Assembly (NCBI RefSeq): GCF_036373705.1
Contig: NW_027102725.1
Location: 1-64,000, forward strand
Source of the DNA: Amia ocellicauda
Taxonomy: Eukaryota > Chordata > Actinopteri > Amiiformes > Amiidae
Direction: 5' to 3'
DNA length: 64,000 nucleotides
Notes under the pieces: model-generated
What the model was told of the DNA's origin: nothing
The model's database searches: none
What the model saw: only the letters and a program-made list of their open reading frames with translations
In this document: positions 32,059 to 42,822 of the stretch, in pieces
Layout of the letters: every line of letters starts with the position of its first letter
Position numbering within the stretch: the first letter of the stretch is position 1
Translations under genes and position numbers: made by a program

Positions 32059-33918
32059 TTAAATTACATTTTTTCTTACTCTCCATCTCCACAACCATAT
32101 ATATGTGTGTTGAGGCTCAGTTAACTCAGCAGTGTGGTACAGATGACACTGAGGAGTTGCCTTATCTGGGCCAGCTGGGCGGCATTGGGCCTCCAGGCTC
32201 TGGAAGCCGCTGCTGCGTGGCTGTGTGGCTGTGCTGGTCCCCGGCTGTCCGCTCTGCTGTGCTGGACGGGCCCTCTGGGGATGGGGGGTGGGGCCGCGGG
32301 GTCTCAGGGGCTGGGGCTGGAGTGGGGCCGGTGGCTGGGGATGTGGCCGGGGGCTGGGGGGTTTGCTCCTGGTCTCGAGGTGGGGGTGTGTGGGGTTTCG
32401 GCACAGGGTTGTGTCCTTGAGGACCTTTGCGAAGATCCTCACACCCGTCTTGTTGAGGTGGTCGTGGTCATACAGGTGATGTGGCTGGATGTCTCAGTGG
32501 TGTGCCAGGTGTACATTGGGGAGGAGGGCACATCTTCGGGACACATCTGCGTTGATGGCCTGGATGATGTGCAGGGGCATGTCTGTGCGGGGCAGCAGTG
32601 TGGAGATGGTGATTTTGGCAGTTGGGAATTCCTCTGTGGCTTTCGTTGCCACCTGTCTCAGGGCTGAGGCCACATCGCCCATGCGGGCACTCAGGTCGTT
32701 AGTGCCGGTGTGGATGAGGATGTGTTTGACCTGGCACAGCCTCCTCTTGGAGAGCAGCTCCAGGGCTCTCTGTGCTGTCGGGCACCAAAGCTTTTTCACT
32801 TTTCACCCAGGGAAGAGGCACCTCTCATCCAGGAACTTCCCATTGGAGTCGCTCAGAATGACCACCTCTGTGTTGACCTGCCACTCCGGGTTTGCGTCGG
32901 AAGTGGTGGGGGCAGCGGGTGTGTTTTGGGGGAGTGGCGTTTCAGGGGTTTGTGTATTAGTGGCAGGTCTGGTGATAGTGGGGGTGTCAGGAGTGGTGGG
33001 GAGTGTGGGTGGATCAGTGGGTGTGTCAGTGTTGGAGGTGTCAGGGGTTGGAGGTGTTGTGGGGTCAGTGCAGTGTAGTCTCTGTGCTCCAGTGATGTGT
33101 AGCTCCTCTCTTAGCTCCTCCAGCTGGCTCTGCAGGCTCCTTAGCTGGCTGTGCTGGGGTGTCCTGGTCAGCTCCTCCCTCGCTCTGCACAGCTCAGTCC
33201 TCAGGGTTTGACTCTGCTCCTCCAGGTCTCTCACTGCTGCTCTCAGCTCATGGATCTCAGCCTTGTGCTGCATCTTTAGTCTGTGCATCTCATCCCGGAG
33301 CTGCGCAAACTCCAGCTCCAGCACTGATAGGCATTCCTTTAGTGTTTTAATGTTGCTGGAGAGTTTTGGGTAGACAGGAGGGCAGTCTGTGGGAGATTGG
33401 GCACTGTCTGGCTCCGTGTGGCTGGGGGCAGACTGCAGGGTGGCCGGCTCTGGCACTTGTTTCTCTACCTCAGTCTGCTGCTTTGAGGTGTGGAAGCCGA
33501 GAGATAATTGGTCCAGGCTGCTCTCGCTGCCCTGCACCATGATGGTCCCATTGTGGTATACATTAAAAGTGAGCATCACACTGTCTGTGTCTTTCTCTAC
33601 CAGCACTGAGATCTGCCTGCCTCTGCTAATGCCCCTCTTGTTGTTATTGGGGTATGTCTGGCACAGGGTTTTGTGAAAGGCGGTGTAGAACAGTAGATTG
33701 TTCTTGACCCTGTTTTCTCCTTTACCGGTGTAGTCTAGGATGAGGGTCTCAGGAGATGCTCTCATCACAGCTTGTTTGTAGTCCTTCTTAGCCTGTGTAG
33801 AGCGAATGTCTTCAGGGTATCGGATTTCAAAAGGCAGCTCTGCAGTCAGACTGCTGTTCGATAGATTTGTATCAGTCTCAGTGGCAGTTGGGCTCTCTCC
33901 TACTGTCACTCTATTCAA
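32059..33918 (-). pseudogene. LINE ORF1: coiled coil plus SGNH-esterase-like domain, two in-frame stops
   Basis: A single reading frame of about 619 codons is interrupted only by two TGA codons (just after SNGKFLDERCLFPG and after PNVHLAHH). In order it has an N-terminal domain (FEIRYPEDIRSTQAKKDYKQ ... SVMLTFNVYHNGTIMVQG), a long leucine/glutamate heptad region (LSVLELEFAQLRDEMHRLKM and onward, about residues 185-275), a T/P-rich linker, an SGNH-like block with VVILSDSNGKF and the HTGTNDLSAR motif, and a proline-rich tail. ORF1 esterase domains are known from CR1-group LINEs. The listed start is the frame's first non-ATG start; an upstream stop lies about 60 bp away, so the true start is uncertain. 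Confidence 0.8.
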
Positions 33919-34249
33919 AGTGAGCTCTGCATTTTCATTAGCTGAGTCAACTACTGAGAATGCTTATTTATTTTATTTATATATATTGTTTTGTTTAATA
34001 ATTTGTGTCTATAGGTGAAAGGTCTTACCTCCAATTCTTGTCTTCAGCTTTTCTTTTCTGACTTTTCTTCCTGAACTGTCTCTCTGCTTTCTACTTTTTG
34101 TGTTTTTATTAAAATTATTATTTTTTGAATACTTTTTCTTCTGAATTTCTATTCCATGTCTTCTGTGTATGTTTATAGTGCTATATATTCATTTGTAAAT
34201 GACAAATTAAATCTGCTTATGTATAAAAACAAATGTTTTTTAGGAGCTC

Positions 34250-34254
34250 ATATT

Positions 34255-34292
<38 letters not shown>

Positions 34293-34341
34293 CCTCTCAA
34301 TTCAATTCATTTGTATTGTCAAAGCAATTGGACATACATAC

Positions 34342-34405
<64 letters not shown>

Positions 34406-34435
34406 ATACATACATATATACATATACACGGAAAA
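34250..34435. repeat. (CT)n, LINE 3' tail core, (AT)n and (ATAC)n
   Basis: A CT tract (34255-34302) is followed by the 40-bp core CAATTCATTTGTATTGTCAA ... ATTGGACATAC and by an AT microsatellite (about 34350-34415). This three-part arrangement recurs at 35160, 37600 and 45925. Confidence 0.9.
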
Positions 34436-35125
34436 TGAATAATAGAATTATGAATCACGTAATCAAGTACAGAAAAAGAAAATGTAATAAAATGTGATCT
34501 TTAATACATACAAATAAAGAAAATAGGTTTACTATTTCCAGATTCCTTTTTTGAAATACAACGACATGCATTACAAACGAGTATTTACATTATATTTACA
34601 GTCGGTGCTCGTGTGTCACTGTGTCCCTCAGGCTGTGGTAGGCGCTGACATATTGGGCAGCCAGGGTGGCTGTGTGTCCCTACCCCAGGAGGACTGAGCG
34701 TTTTTCTTTTTTCTCAGTTTTGTCACAGGTTGGGTGGGCATCCATTATGTTGTTACAGAATGTGTCCCTTATTTTGGGCTAAAGTTTTCCGTGGAGGGGA
34801 ACGTGAATCAGTTTGTACCATTTTTGGGAGGATCTGCCTTGTTGGGGCGGAGCTGTGATCCAGGTGAACAGCAGATCGGGCATAGGTGGGCATGTGGGCA
34901 GAGGAGTAGGAAGGCCGGTCAAGCAAATAAGCTTGCTAAGGTACGCAGAAGCAGCAAGCAGCCCCCCCATCCAGCCAGCCAGCCAGTCTGGCTGGCAGTG
35001 ACTGGGTGGTTGACAGACGGCAAGCAATGGAATGTACGTGCTCTGTGATGTCATAGAAGTCAGCTGAGAGAGGCTCGTGATGTCATCGCTGAGCTGGCTG
35101 GCTGGCTGGCTCTGTGTGTGTGTGT
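34436..35125 (-). repeat. Duplicated module, copy B
   Basis: Matches 27490-28190 almost base for base, including the LINE C-terminus (LAAQYVSAYHSLRDT) and the unrecognised second half. The offset between the copies is 6935 bp, while the neighbouring LTR fragments are offset by about 8160 bp, so the two loci are not a simple tandem duplication. Confidence 0.8.
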
Positions 35126-35244
35126 GTGTGTGTGTCTGTGTCTGTCTGTTTTTCTGTTTGTCAGTCTGTCTGTTTGTCTCTCTCTCTCTCTCCCTCTCAA
35201 TTCTATTCATTTGTATTGTCAAAGCAATTGGACATACATACATT

Positions 35245-35314
<70 letters not shown>

Positions 35315-35330
35315 CATACATACATGCTAG
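35126..35330. repeat. (GT)n(CTGT)n, (CT)n, LINE 3' tail core, (AT)n
   Basis: Microsatellites surround another copy of the 40-bp LINE tail core (about 35198-35240). A 70-bp AT run follows, which leads into the LTR fragment. Confidence 0.9.
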
Positions 35331-35594
35331 AAAGTCATTACTATGTTATCTTAAAGGCTAACTAAGCAGAACATATATCATTATAGAACAGAGTTCATAG
35401 GTCTACACATGGTATTAGGGAACAGGCACGTAGGTCATTCTGTTTGACATTGTCTCCAAGGTTCTCATTGTAAATAACAAAGAGAAATCAAACTACCTTA
35501 TGGCCTCCTGACCTTCTAGCTTGACCTTATCTTTCTTAAGTATACAAGAAAGAAAAACAGTTGTGAGAAAAGAAATTCTAACTTTCCTTCCACA
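35331..35594 (-). mobile_element. LTR fragment (fossil), family of 38789-39216
   Basis: The minus-strand 5' part of the LTR, ending at the LTR's own terminal TGTGGAAGG (reverse complement at 35586-35594). Truncated at the other end like 27165-27430. An ACAT microsatellite follows. Confidence 0.75.
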
Positions 35595-35640
35595 CATACA
35601 TACATACATACATACATACATACATACATACATACAAACC
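35595..35640. repeat. (ACAT)n microsatellite
   Basis: ACAT units between the LTR fragment and the CR1 LINE. Confidence 0.95.
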
Positions 35641-37512
35641 AGAGGCATGCAAAAAAATATAAAGAGGAAGAAAATGTTGTATAGCACATACAAAAGGGAT
35701 GGTGATGAAACAAAATACATAGAATATGTTGAGCTGCAAAGAGATCTTAAGAAAGGGATCAGGAAAGCAAAGAGGGAAATAGAAAGAAACATAGCTCTTG
35801 GAGCTACAACCAATGCAATGAGCTTTTTTCAAAATTACAACAGCAAGCGGTCAATTAAGGAGGAGGTGAAACAGATAAAGAGCAAAAATGGAGGTATCTT
35901 GGAAAACGAACAAGATGTGTCAAATATTCTAAATGAGTATTTCACAGAGGTTTTTAGAAAAGAAGAAACAGATGACATGCCACAGGTTGACAATCAATCC
36001 AGTCAAACCCTAAGAGAGATCAGGATAAATGAGGAGGAGGTACTAAAGGGACTAGCAGAATTAAAATCAAACAAATCACCTGGGCCAGATGGGATATTTC
36101 CAACAGTACTTAAAGAAATGAGGGAAATTATGTATAGGCTGCTAACTCGATTATTCCAAATGACACTTAGAACAGGGGATGTTCCCACTGACTGGAAGAC
36201 AGCAAATTTCATACCAATCCACAAGAAAGGGGACAAAACTGAGCCAGGAAATTACAGACCAATCAGTCTCACCTGCATCACCTGTAAAATGTTGGAAAAA
36301 ATGATTAGACAGAAAATAAGAGGAGCATCTCAATGAAAACCATATTCTTGGAGATAGTCAACTTGGGTTTAGACGAGGCAGATCATGTCTTACTTACATA
36401 ATAAATTTTTTTGAACATGCAACTGCAGCTGTAGATCACGTGAAAGCATATGATATGATATACTTAGATTTCCAAAAAGCTTTTGATAAGGTTCCACACC
36501 AAAGACTGATCCTCAAATTGGAAGCTGTAGGCATTCAGGGTAATGTAAGTAGATGGATTATGAACTGGTTGATGTATAGGAAACAGATTAGAGGAGTCAC
36601 TTCTAACTGGAGTGAGGTTGTTAGTGGAGTTCCACAGGGATCAGTACTAGGGCCTTTGCTTTTTCTAATCTATATTAATGATCTGGACTCTGGGATACTT
36701 AGCGACCTTGTCAAATTTGCAGATGATACTAAAATAGGTGGCTCAGCAGATACAATCTTGGCAGCACATGCTATTCAGAGGAACTTAGATAAATTCAGTT
36801 GTGGGCTGACACCTCGCAAATGAAATTCAATGTGGACAAGTGCAAGGTAATACATGCAGGAAACAAAAATGTCCACTATAATTACACTATGGGAGGTACA
36901 GATCTAGATGAAGTAATGCATGAGAAAGACCTAGGAATCTATGTGGATTCACTTTCTCCATCCAAACAATGTGGGGAAGCAATACAAAAGGCATACAGAA
37001 TGCTAGGGTATATCGTCAAAAGTGTAGAATTTAAAACAAGGGAAGTAATGTTAAGACTGTACAATGCGCTAGTTAAACCTCATCTGGAATACTGTGTACA
37101 GTTCTGGGCACCACACTTCAAGAAGGATATTGCTGCTTTAGAGGCAGTTCAGAGGAGAGCAACCAGACTTATTCCAGGTCTGAAGGGAAAGTCCTACTCG
37201 GAGAGACTGAGGGAACTGAACCTTTTCACCCTGGAACAGAGGAGATTACGTGGGGACTTGATCCAAGTCTTCAAAATCATGAAAGGTTCCTCAAACCAGA
37301 GGAGCTTTTCCAGATCAGCAGGGACACACACACCAGGGGACACAAATGGAAATTGGGCTTCAAGGCATTCAAGATGGAAAGTGGTAGAAGCTGAAAGTTT
37401 GGGAACATTTAAAAATAGACTGGATAGGATCCATGGATCACTTAGATATTAATGGACACCAAACGAGCATGATGGGTCGAATGGCCTCCTCTCGTTTGTA
37501 AACTTTCTTATG
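35641..37512 (+). mobile_element. CR1-type LINE, 5'-truncated, RT region well preserved
   Basis: Frames at 35521-36336, 36440-36823 and 36799-37452 together read through an ORF2 of the CR1/jockey group. Motifs include KKGIRKAKREIERNIALGAT, NKSPGPDGIFPTVLKEM, KGDKTEPGNYRPISLTC, MIYLDFQKAFDKVPHQRLI, SGVPQGSVLGPLLFLIYIND, the catalytic FADD in DLVKFADDTKIGG (about 36710-36735), EKDLGIYVDS, QRRATRLIPGLKGK and LNLFTLEQRRLRGDLIQVFK. Frame changes near 36320 and 36800 and a deletion near 37290 mark it as inactive. The 3' end has CTCCTCTCGTTTGTAAAC and then four TTATGTTC-type repeats (37505-37540), the CR1 style of 3' tail. Confidence 0.9.
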
Positions 37513-37601
37513 TTCTTATGTTCTTATGTTCTTATGAATGTTCCCTAAGCATGTTTCAAATGTTCCCTAATTTATGTTTCAAATGTGCCTTAGCACCTCT
37601 C

Positions 37602-37649
<48 letters not shown>

Positions 37650-37839
37650 AATTCAGTGCATTTGTATTGTCAAAGCAATTGGACATGCATACATACATAC
37701 ATACATATATATGGAAAATAAACAATATGTGTACATCTCTGCATTAATGGTGCCCTAACAGATGTGCAAGTTACATGACAGACAGACAGACAAACACTCA
37801 CACACACTTTCACACACACACACACACACACACACTTTC

Positions 37840-37874
<35 letters not shown>

Positions 37875-37960
37875 CACACACACACTATCACAGACAGACA
37901 CACACACTTACAGACACACACACAGACACACTTTCACACACACACAGGGGAATAGGCACC
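37513..37960. repeat. Composite microsatellite block
   Basis: In order: duplicated AATGTTCCCTAA phrases, (CT)n (37597-37645), the LINE tail core, (ACAT)n, about 50 bp of a DNA transposon (CATTAATGGTGCCCTAACAG, 37743-37763), then (GACA)n and (CA)n runs to 37950. The transposon piece and the GACA/CA runs match 41100-41340 in inverted orientation. Confidence 0.85.
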
Positions 37961-38299
37961 CCACCCTGACACGTATAGAAGACTGGATAGGGAGATATAA
38001 ATAGCAACGGGGAGACTCTTGTACTTGGTGTGGCTCTATCCATATAGTGGGGCCAGCAGCCACTTAGCAGGTGTAGCAATAGAAGCTCAGCCTGGGGAGA
38101 CTGGATTTAGCATTTCCTCTCCATTTTGATAAGTATCCTTAATCATTTCTGCAAAATACTTCTATGATACCTATGTATGTTTTTTACTTGTACTATATTA
38201 TACTATCAAGTATCAGTGTACACATACAATGTGACCTGTTACATTAATACAGAGGCCATGGAAGGCCAGATCAGTAATAGCCACTGTCCCCTGATATTA
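37961..38299. other. Unassigned spacer
   Basis: No gene or repeat was recognised between the microsatellite block and the left end of the IS630-type element. Confidence 0.4.
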
Positions 38300-38788
38300 C
38301 ACTTTTTTACAATCACTTTGGCACTCATTTCAGAACCTTGATGTCATTTTTCAAAACTCTAGACACAAAACTCACACCCAATGATCAAAATGCACATTTT
38401 TCAATTGCTTGGATACAATACACATCAACCTCAGATCATTTGTTCATTGAACTAAAATGACACAACTTAACATCAAAGAATTACCATTTCAAAATGCAAT
38501 TCACACATTACATCTGAGATCACTGTCTATTCATTTCATTACAAAGATCTAACTATCAATTGATACAGCTGCTCAAAATGATAAGTGACTGTTGCATTAC
38601 TCTTAATTCATAGTTTTATGGAAACTGACGAAGAGTATTCCATGTTTCGATAATGAAAGTTTCAGGATAATGAGATCCATTGACACCAATAACCGAGGAG
38701 CATGAACCAGTTGGACTACATTATCTATGGATGTAATATTTCATCATCATTCATCATCATGTAGCACTTTTCCACACCATGTTTTCAG

Positions 38789-39216
38789 TGTGGAAGGAAA
38801 GTTGGAAATTCTTTCTCTAATACCTGTTTTTCTTTCTTGTATACTTAAGAAAGATAAGGTCAAGCTAGAAGGTCAGGCCAGAAGGTAGTTTGATTTCTGT
38901 TTTTTATTTACGATGAGAATCTTGGAGACAATGTCAAACAGTATGATTGAAGTGCCTGCTCCCTAATCCATGTGTTGATCTATGAACTCTGTCCTATAAT
39001 GATATAAATTCTGCTTAGCTAACTTTTAAGATAACATAGTAATGACTTTCTGATTATAACCAGCTCTTTGATTTTTGTGTATAAAAGCTCTGACTGTTAA
39101 AATGAAGGCAGAGTGACTTTGGGATCTTCTTGAGTCACTGTTCCTCTCCACGCTGCGTGTATTAAAGGCATTGCAACTAACGCTCCAACCTGGTTGAAGA
39201 TGATTGTTCTTCCACA
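38789..39216 (+). mobile_element. Solo LTR (fossil) with 4-bp duplication
   Basis: A 428-bp unit with mirrored ends TGTGGAAG and CTTCCACA, a TATA-like TGTATAAAAG near 39078 and ATTAAA near 39160. TCAG flanks both sides (38785-38788 and 39217-39220). It sits inside the IS630-type transposon. Two truncated relatives are at 27165 and 35331. No internal genes are present; family unassigned, and it looks complete as an LTR. Confidence 0.8.
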
Positions 39217-39349
39217 TCAGATTTGACATTACTGTATGTATGCAGGCCCTTGTAATTGCTTTTCCAATACTGCCAACTGGTTATTGATGATTGATTTCAC
39301 ATTGTGGTACGAGTATCGAGTGAAATGAGTGCTATCCACCCCAGCAACA

Positions 39350-39900
39350 CAGTGATAACATGGAGCCGGCAGGTCATCCAGGTCACAATAGAGGTAAAGC
39401 AGTGGGAGGAGGAAGACGTGGTGGTCAAAGGAATGGAAGGGGACATGCACCCCTTCTGAGAGGTGGTCATGGGCCTCGTCATAGAGGAGGGCTTAGGGCT
39501 CACCAGAGAGGCAGCCATGGGCCTCATTTGAGAGGTGTTGGGGGAACGTGGTAGAGGACAAGGCCACGGACCAGACAGCGGCAGCAACAGCAAATAGTGT
39601 CCAGTGAAATCCGAGAAATAGTTGTAGAGCATGTTGTAAATCATGGCATGACCATGACTGAGGCAGCTACAATGATTCAATCAAACCTCAGAATCAACTC
39701 AGGATCAACTGTGGCCTCAATCATCAGAAATTTCCGTACTGAGAAGCGGCAAGTCTTCAGCATGCACAAAACATTAGGCTACTCTCAATTGTCAAATGAC
39801 TGTATACTGCATACCAATGTGTAGCACAGAGTATAGTGTGCCTTTTGAAAGAAATGCAGACAGAGTGAAGCAGCTGATGACTGAATATGTTCAGGTATGT
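39350..39900 (+). pseudogene. IS630/Tc1-type transposase, N-terminal part
   Basis: The frame 39360-39554 gives a Gly/Arg-rich head (EPAGHPGHNRGKAVGGGRRG, QRNGRGHAPLLRGG). A second frame (39597-39824) gives the helix-turn-helix part SSEIREIVVEHVVNHGMTMT and TVASIIRNFRTE. A short VPFERNADRVKQLMTEYVQ stretch follows at about 39838-39895. These belong to a single transposase type, but the frame changes between parts, a middle segment is deleted and the DDE domain is absent. Confidence 0.75.
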
Positions 39901-40525
39901 TCAGTTTCAAGATGCCTCTTGTGAAAAATGGTTGTGAGAACCTGAACCTGAACACAGGGCTGATGGAAATTTAGAAGTACGGTAATCAATCCTTTGTTTT
40001 GCTTTTTACACTAAGCCAGGTGAGGAACACTGCAGTTGACATTTTACTGTAGTTTTGTTCTTTTTTGTAGCTAATTATTGTTGCATGGATTCAAAGAAAC
40101 CTATGGTGTGATTTGATTGTATTGTATTGTATTGTATTTCAGATTTTGTTCAATGATTCCACTGTGTCTGTAGTATTCTCTCTACTAGTCCTTTTACAGT
40201 GATGTATTTATGTGTAGTACCATAATGAAACATGTATCACATATTTTGTACTACAATATTTAATGATTGTACGAACAACTACACAGTGAAACTATCGGTA
40301 TCTTCTGTTTTACTATGTTACTATGGTATTTCATGATAAATGAGTTATTTGAACCAACAAGTCTGCAAGTGCAAGGTTTCTTTAAAGATATGAATGCACA
40401 ATGCAATGTCTTGAACATTGGACAGCCTGTGTTACAAGTGATGACCGTTTTGAGTTTTGTGTCTAGAGTTTTGAAAAATGACATCAAGGTTCTGAAATTA
40501 GTGACAAAGTGATTGTAAAAAACTG

Positions 40526-40779
40526 TATATTCATCCTATTTAATGTGCTCTTTTAAAATGTACTTTTCTTTTTTATGTTGCCATTTCTGTTCTACCAATG
40601 TTTCAGTTGTTAGCCAAAGATTGACAGAGTACATCTCATACACACAGGCCAGACAGCAAGGATTTCTTTTTGAAATTCAATTAAAAATGCTGCATGAACT
40701 CATCAATACGATTAGAGCTCCTGAAAGCAATATAACTAACTCACTCTACAGCATCTCATTAGCAGTGAAAAGAAACCAA
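40526..40779. other. Unassigned spacer
   Basis: A short region between two DNA transposon remnants with no recognised feature. Confidence 0.35.
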
Positions 40780-41251
40780 GAAAGTTGGGACAGTCGACTG
40801 TTTACCACTATGTAACATCACCTTTTCTTTTAATAACACTTATTAAGCACTTGGGCACTGAAGACACCACTTGGTTAAGTTTAGCAAGCGGGATTTTCCC
40901 CCATTCATCCATTATGCATTTCCTCAGCTGCGCAACTGCACAGGGCCTTCGTTGTCTTAATTTGCACTAGTGCGCCACACATTCTCAATTTGGAGACAGG
41001 TCAGGACTGCAGGCAGGCCATGCTAGCACCCGCACTCTCTGCCTATGCAACCATGCGCTTGAAATCTGGGCAGAATGTGGTTTGGCGTTATCCTGTATGT
41101 ATGTGTGTGTGTGTGTGTGTCTGTCTCTGTGTGAAAGTTAGTGTGTGTGTCTGTACGTGTGTGTGCCTGTCTCTGTGTGAAAGTGAGTGTGTGTGTGTGT
41201 ATGTCTCTCTGTGAAAGTGTGTGTGTGTGGGGGTGTGACAGTGTGTGTGAG

Positions 41252-41283
<32 letters not shown>

Positions 41284-41410
41284 ATATAACTCGCACATCT
41301 GTGAGGGCACCATTTTTGCAGAAGAGATGTACACATTTTGGAGCAACATATGCTGCCATCCAGACCTCATCTTTTCCAGTGACGTCCCTGCATTTTCAAA
41401 AAGATCACAT
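40780..41410 (+). mobile_element. Rearranged DNA transposon remnant around a microsatellite
   Basis: The left part (40780-41095) contains phrases known from a very common fish DNA transposon (GGGCACTGAAGACACCACTT, GCGCCACACATTCTCAATTT, AATGTGGTTTGGCGTTATCC). A GT/CTGT microsatellite follows (41097-41283). The right part (41285-41390), with CACATCTGTGAGGGCACCAT and AGCAACATATGCTGCCATCC, lies in the opposite orientation. The family name is not certain. Confidence 0.55.
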
Positions 41411-41495
41411 TTTATTACATTTTGTTTATCTGTACTTTATTACATCTTATTGTGATTTATACTTGTAATGTTTCTTTTCCATATATATGTATGTA

Positions 41496-41810
41496 CAGTG
41501 GGGGAAAAAAGTATTTGATCCCCTGCTGATTTTGTACGTTTGCCCACTGACAAAGAAATGATCAGTCTATAATTTTAATGGTAGGTGTATTTTAACAGTG
41601 AGAGACAGAATAACAGCCAAAAAATCCAGAAAAATGCATTTCAAAAAAGTTATAAATTGATTTGCATGTTAATGAAGGAAATAAGTATTTGACCCATTTT
41701 CAATGCCCTGGCTTAGGGAAGGAGGTTCTCACCCATGATTTGACGGTACATGGCCCCGTCCATCGTCCCTTTGATGCGGTGCAGTTGTCCTGTCCCCTTA
41801 GCAGACTTTA
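41496..41810 (-). mobile_element. Tc1-type transposon, end plus transposase C-terminal scrap
   Basis: It begins at TA (41494-41495) with CAGTGGGGGAAAAAAGTATT, the same terminus as the MITE at 4968. The minus-strand frame at 41713-41830 reads [20 protein letters not shown] and GENLLP, a block of Tc1 transposase. The rest of the element is missing. Confidence 0.8.
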
Positions 41811-41952
41811 TACTCGAGTGGTCTATGCGATTACACCCTGTTGGTGTTATTAAGAACGCCAAGTACCAGAATGCAGAGCGGGACTGTTTTTTGTGCCGTG
41901 ACTTGTCGGGGGAAAAACGCGCAGAAAAAACGGATGAGAAGGTGAAGGTAGT

Positions 41953-42757
41953 ATGGCGGTGATGCACGCGTTGGTGAAGTGGGAAAGCGGGGTCGACAAA
42001 GACTCTTACAGCATGATTCCCACTGCTTGCTTTCGCAATTTTGATTTATTCAGCATTGCTGATGATGACGAAGAGACGACTCGAAACTTCAGAGCAGAGT
42101 GGAGAGACATGAACAAACCTCCAAAAGGTGGATGGCCTGTCCATGAAGCGCAGATCATTATGACTGGTAAAAATGTTTATTTAAAAAAAAAAAACATTAA
42201 AGTCTTTACATGCTATTTGATATATACAATCACAGTATATTTGAAATGAATGTTTAAGTTATTAATGTGTTGTACTTCTAACATACTCTTATAACATGGT
42301 AGGTGGTGGTGAGGGCACTAAAAACTCGTCATACTTGACTGGCATTTGTAAGAACGATTTATTGTGTGTTGTGCTTTACAATAAAATCCCCCAAATCACA
42401 AAATAAATTAAACCAGATATAATTTAACTTCAGTTTTGATTCAGTGTTGGCTGTTCATCTTAATTTGTATGGTCAAAGCACAGTATTTTTATGACAAATA
42501 AATATAATCCCCAAATATCTGTGGACATAATGCAGGGTTTTATTTATTTTATTTTTATTTTAGGAAAAGAAGGTGAACTAAGAAGAAAACTTAATGACCT
42601 AACAAAAATGCCCTCTCCTAAAATGAAGAGAGTACCTAAAACAAACAAAAAACTTCAAATTTCAGATGATAGTGACCTTGATGAACCACAGTTACCGGTG
42701 AGATAATTACTGCAAATATTAAATAAATGTATTGCAGGATTGTTTTTTTTTAATCAT

Positions 42758-42822
<65 letters not shown>

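Larger units (their letters stand above)
28243..33990 (-). mobile_element. Nearly full-length two-ORF LINE (APE type)
   Basis: This 5.7-kb minus-strand retrotransposon has ORF1 (33918-32059) and ORF2 (31877-28499) in the right order and a 3' UTR ending in the GAATTGAATTGAAATGAATT repeat at about 28243-28262. The 5' flank around 33950-34250 is AT-rich. ORF1 with an esterase-like domain and ORF2 with APE endonuclease plus RT suggest the CR1/L2/jockey-like branch, but the clade is not assigned. A partial second copy of its RT lies at 26545-27003, and related 3' ends at 27490 and 34436. Only a handful of breaks remain, so it is a fairly young copy. Confidence 0.85.
38300..40525 (+). mobile_element. 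IS630/Tc1-type transposon with matching ends
   Basis: The left end (CACTTTTTTACAATCACTTT, 38300) and the right end (reverse complement CAGTTTTTTACAATCACTTT, 40525) are inverted for about 80 bp, through TTCAGAACCTTGATGTCATT and CAAAACTCTAGACACAAAAC. TA dinucleotides flank both (38298-38299, 40526-40527). The interior holds the 5' part of a transposase (39350-39900) and a solo LTR. The catalytic half is missing, so the copy is non-autonomous. It belongs to the same transposase family as the minus-strand copies at 5430 and 7130. Confidence 0.8.

Noticed and set aside
32134-33211. Long G/V/S-rich plus-strand frames (up to 240 codons)
   Set aside because: They are shadows of the minus-strand LINE ORF1, whose protein features are convincing.
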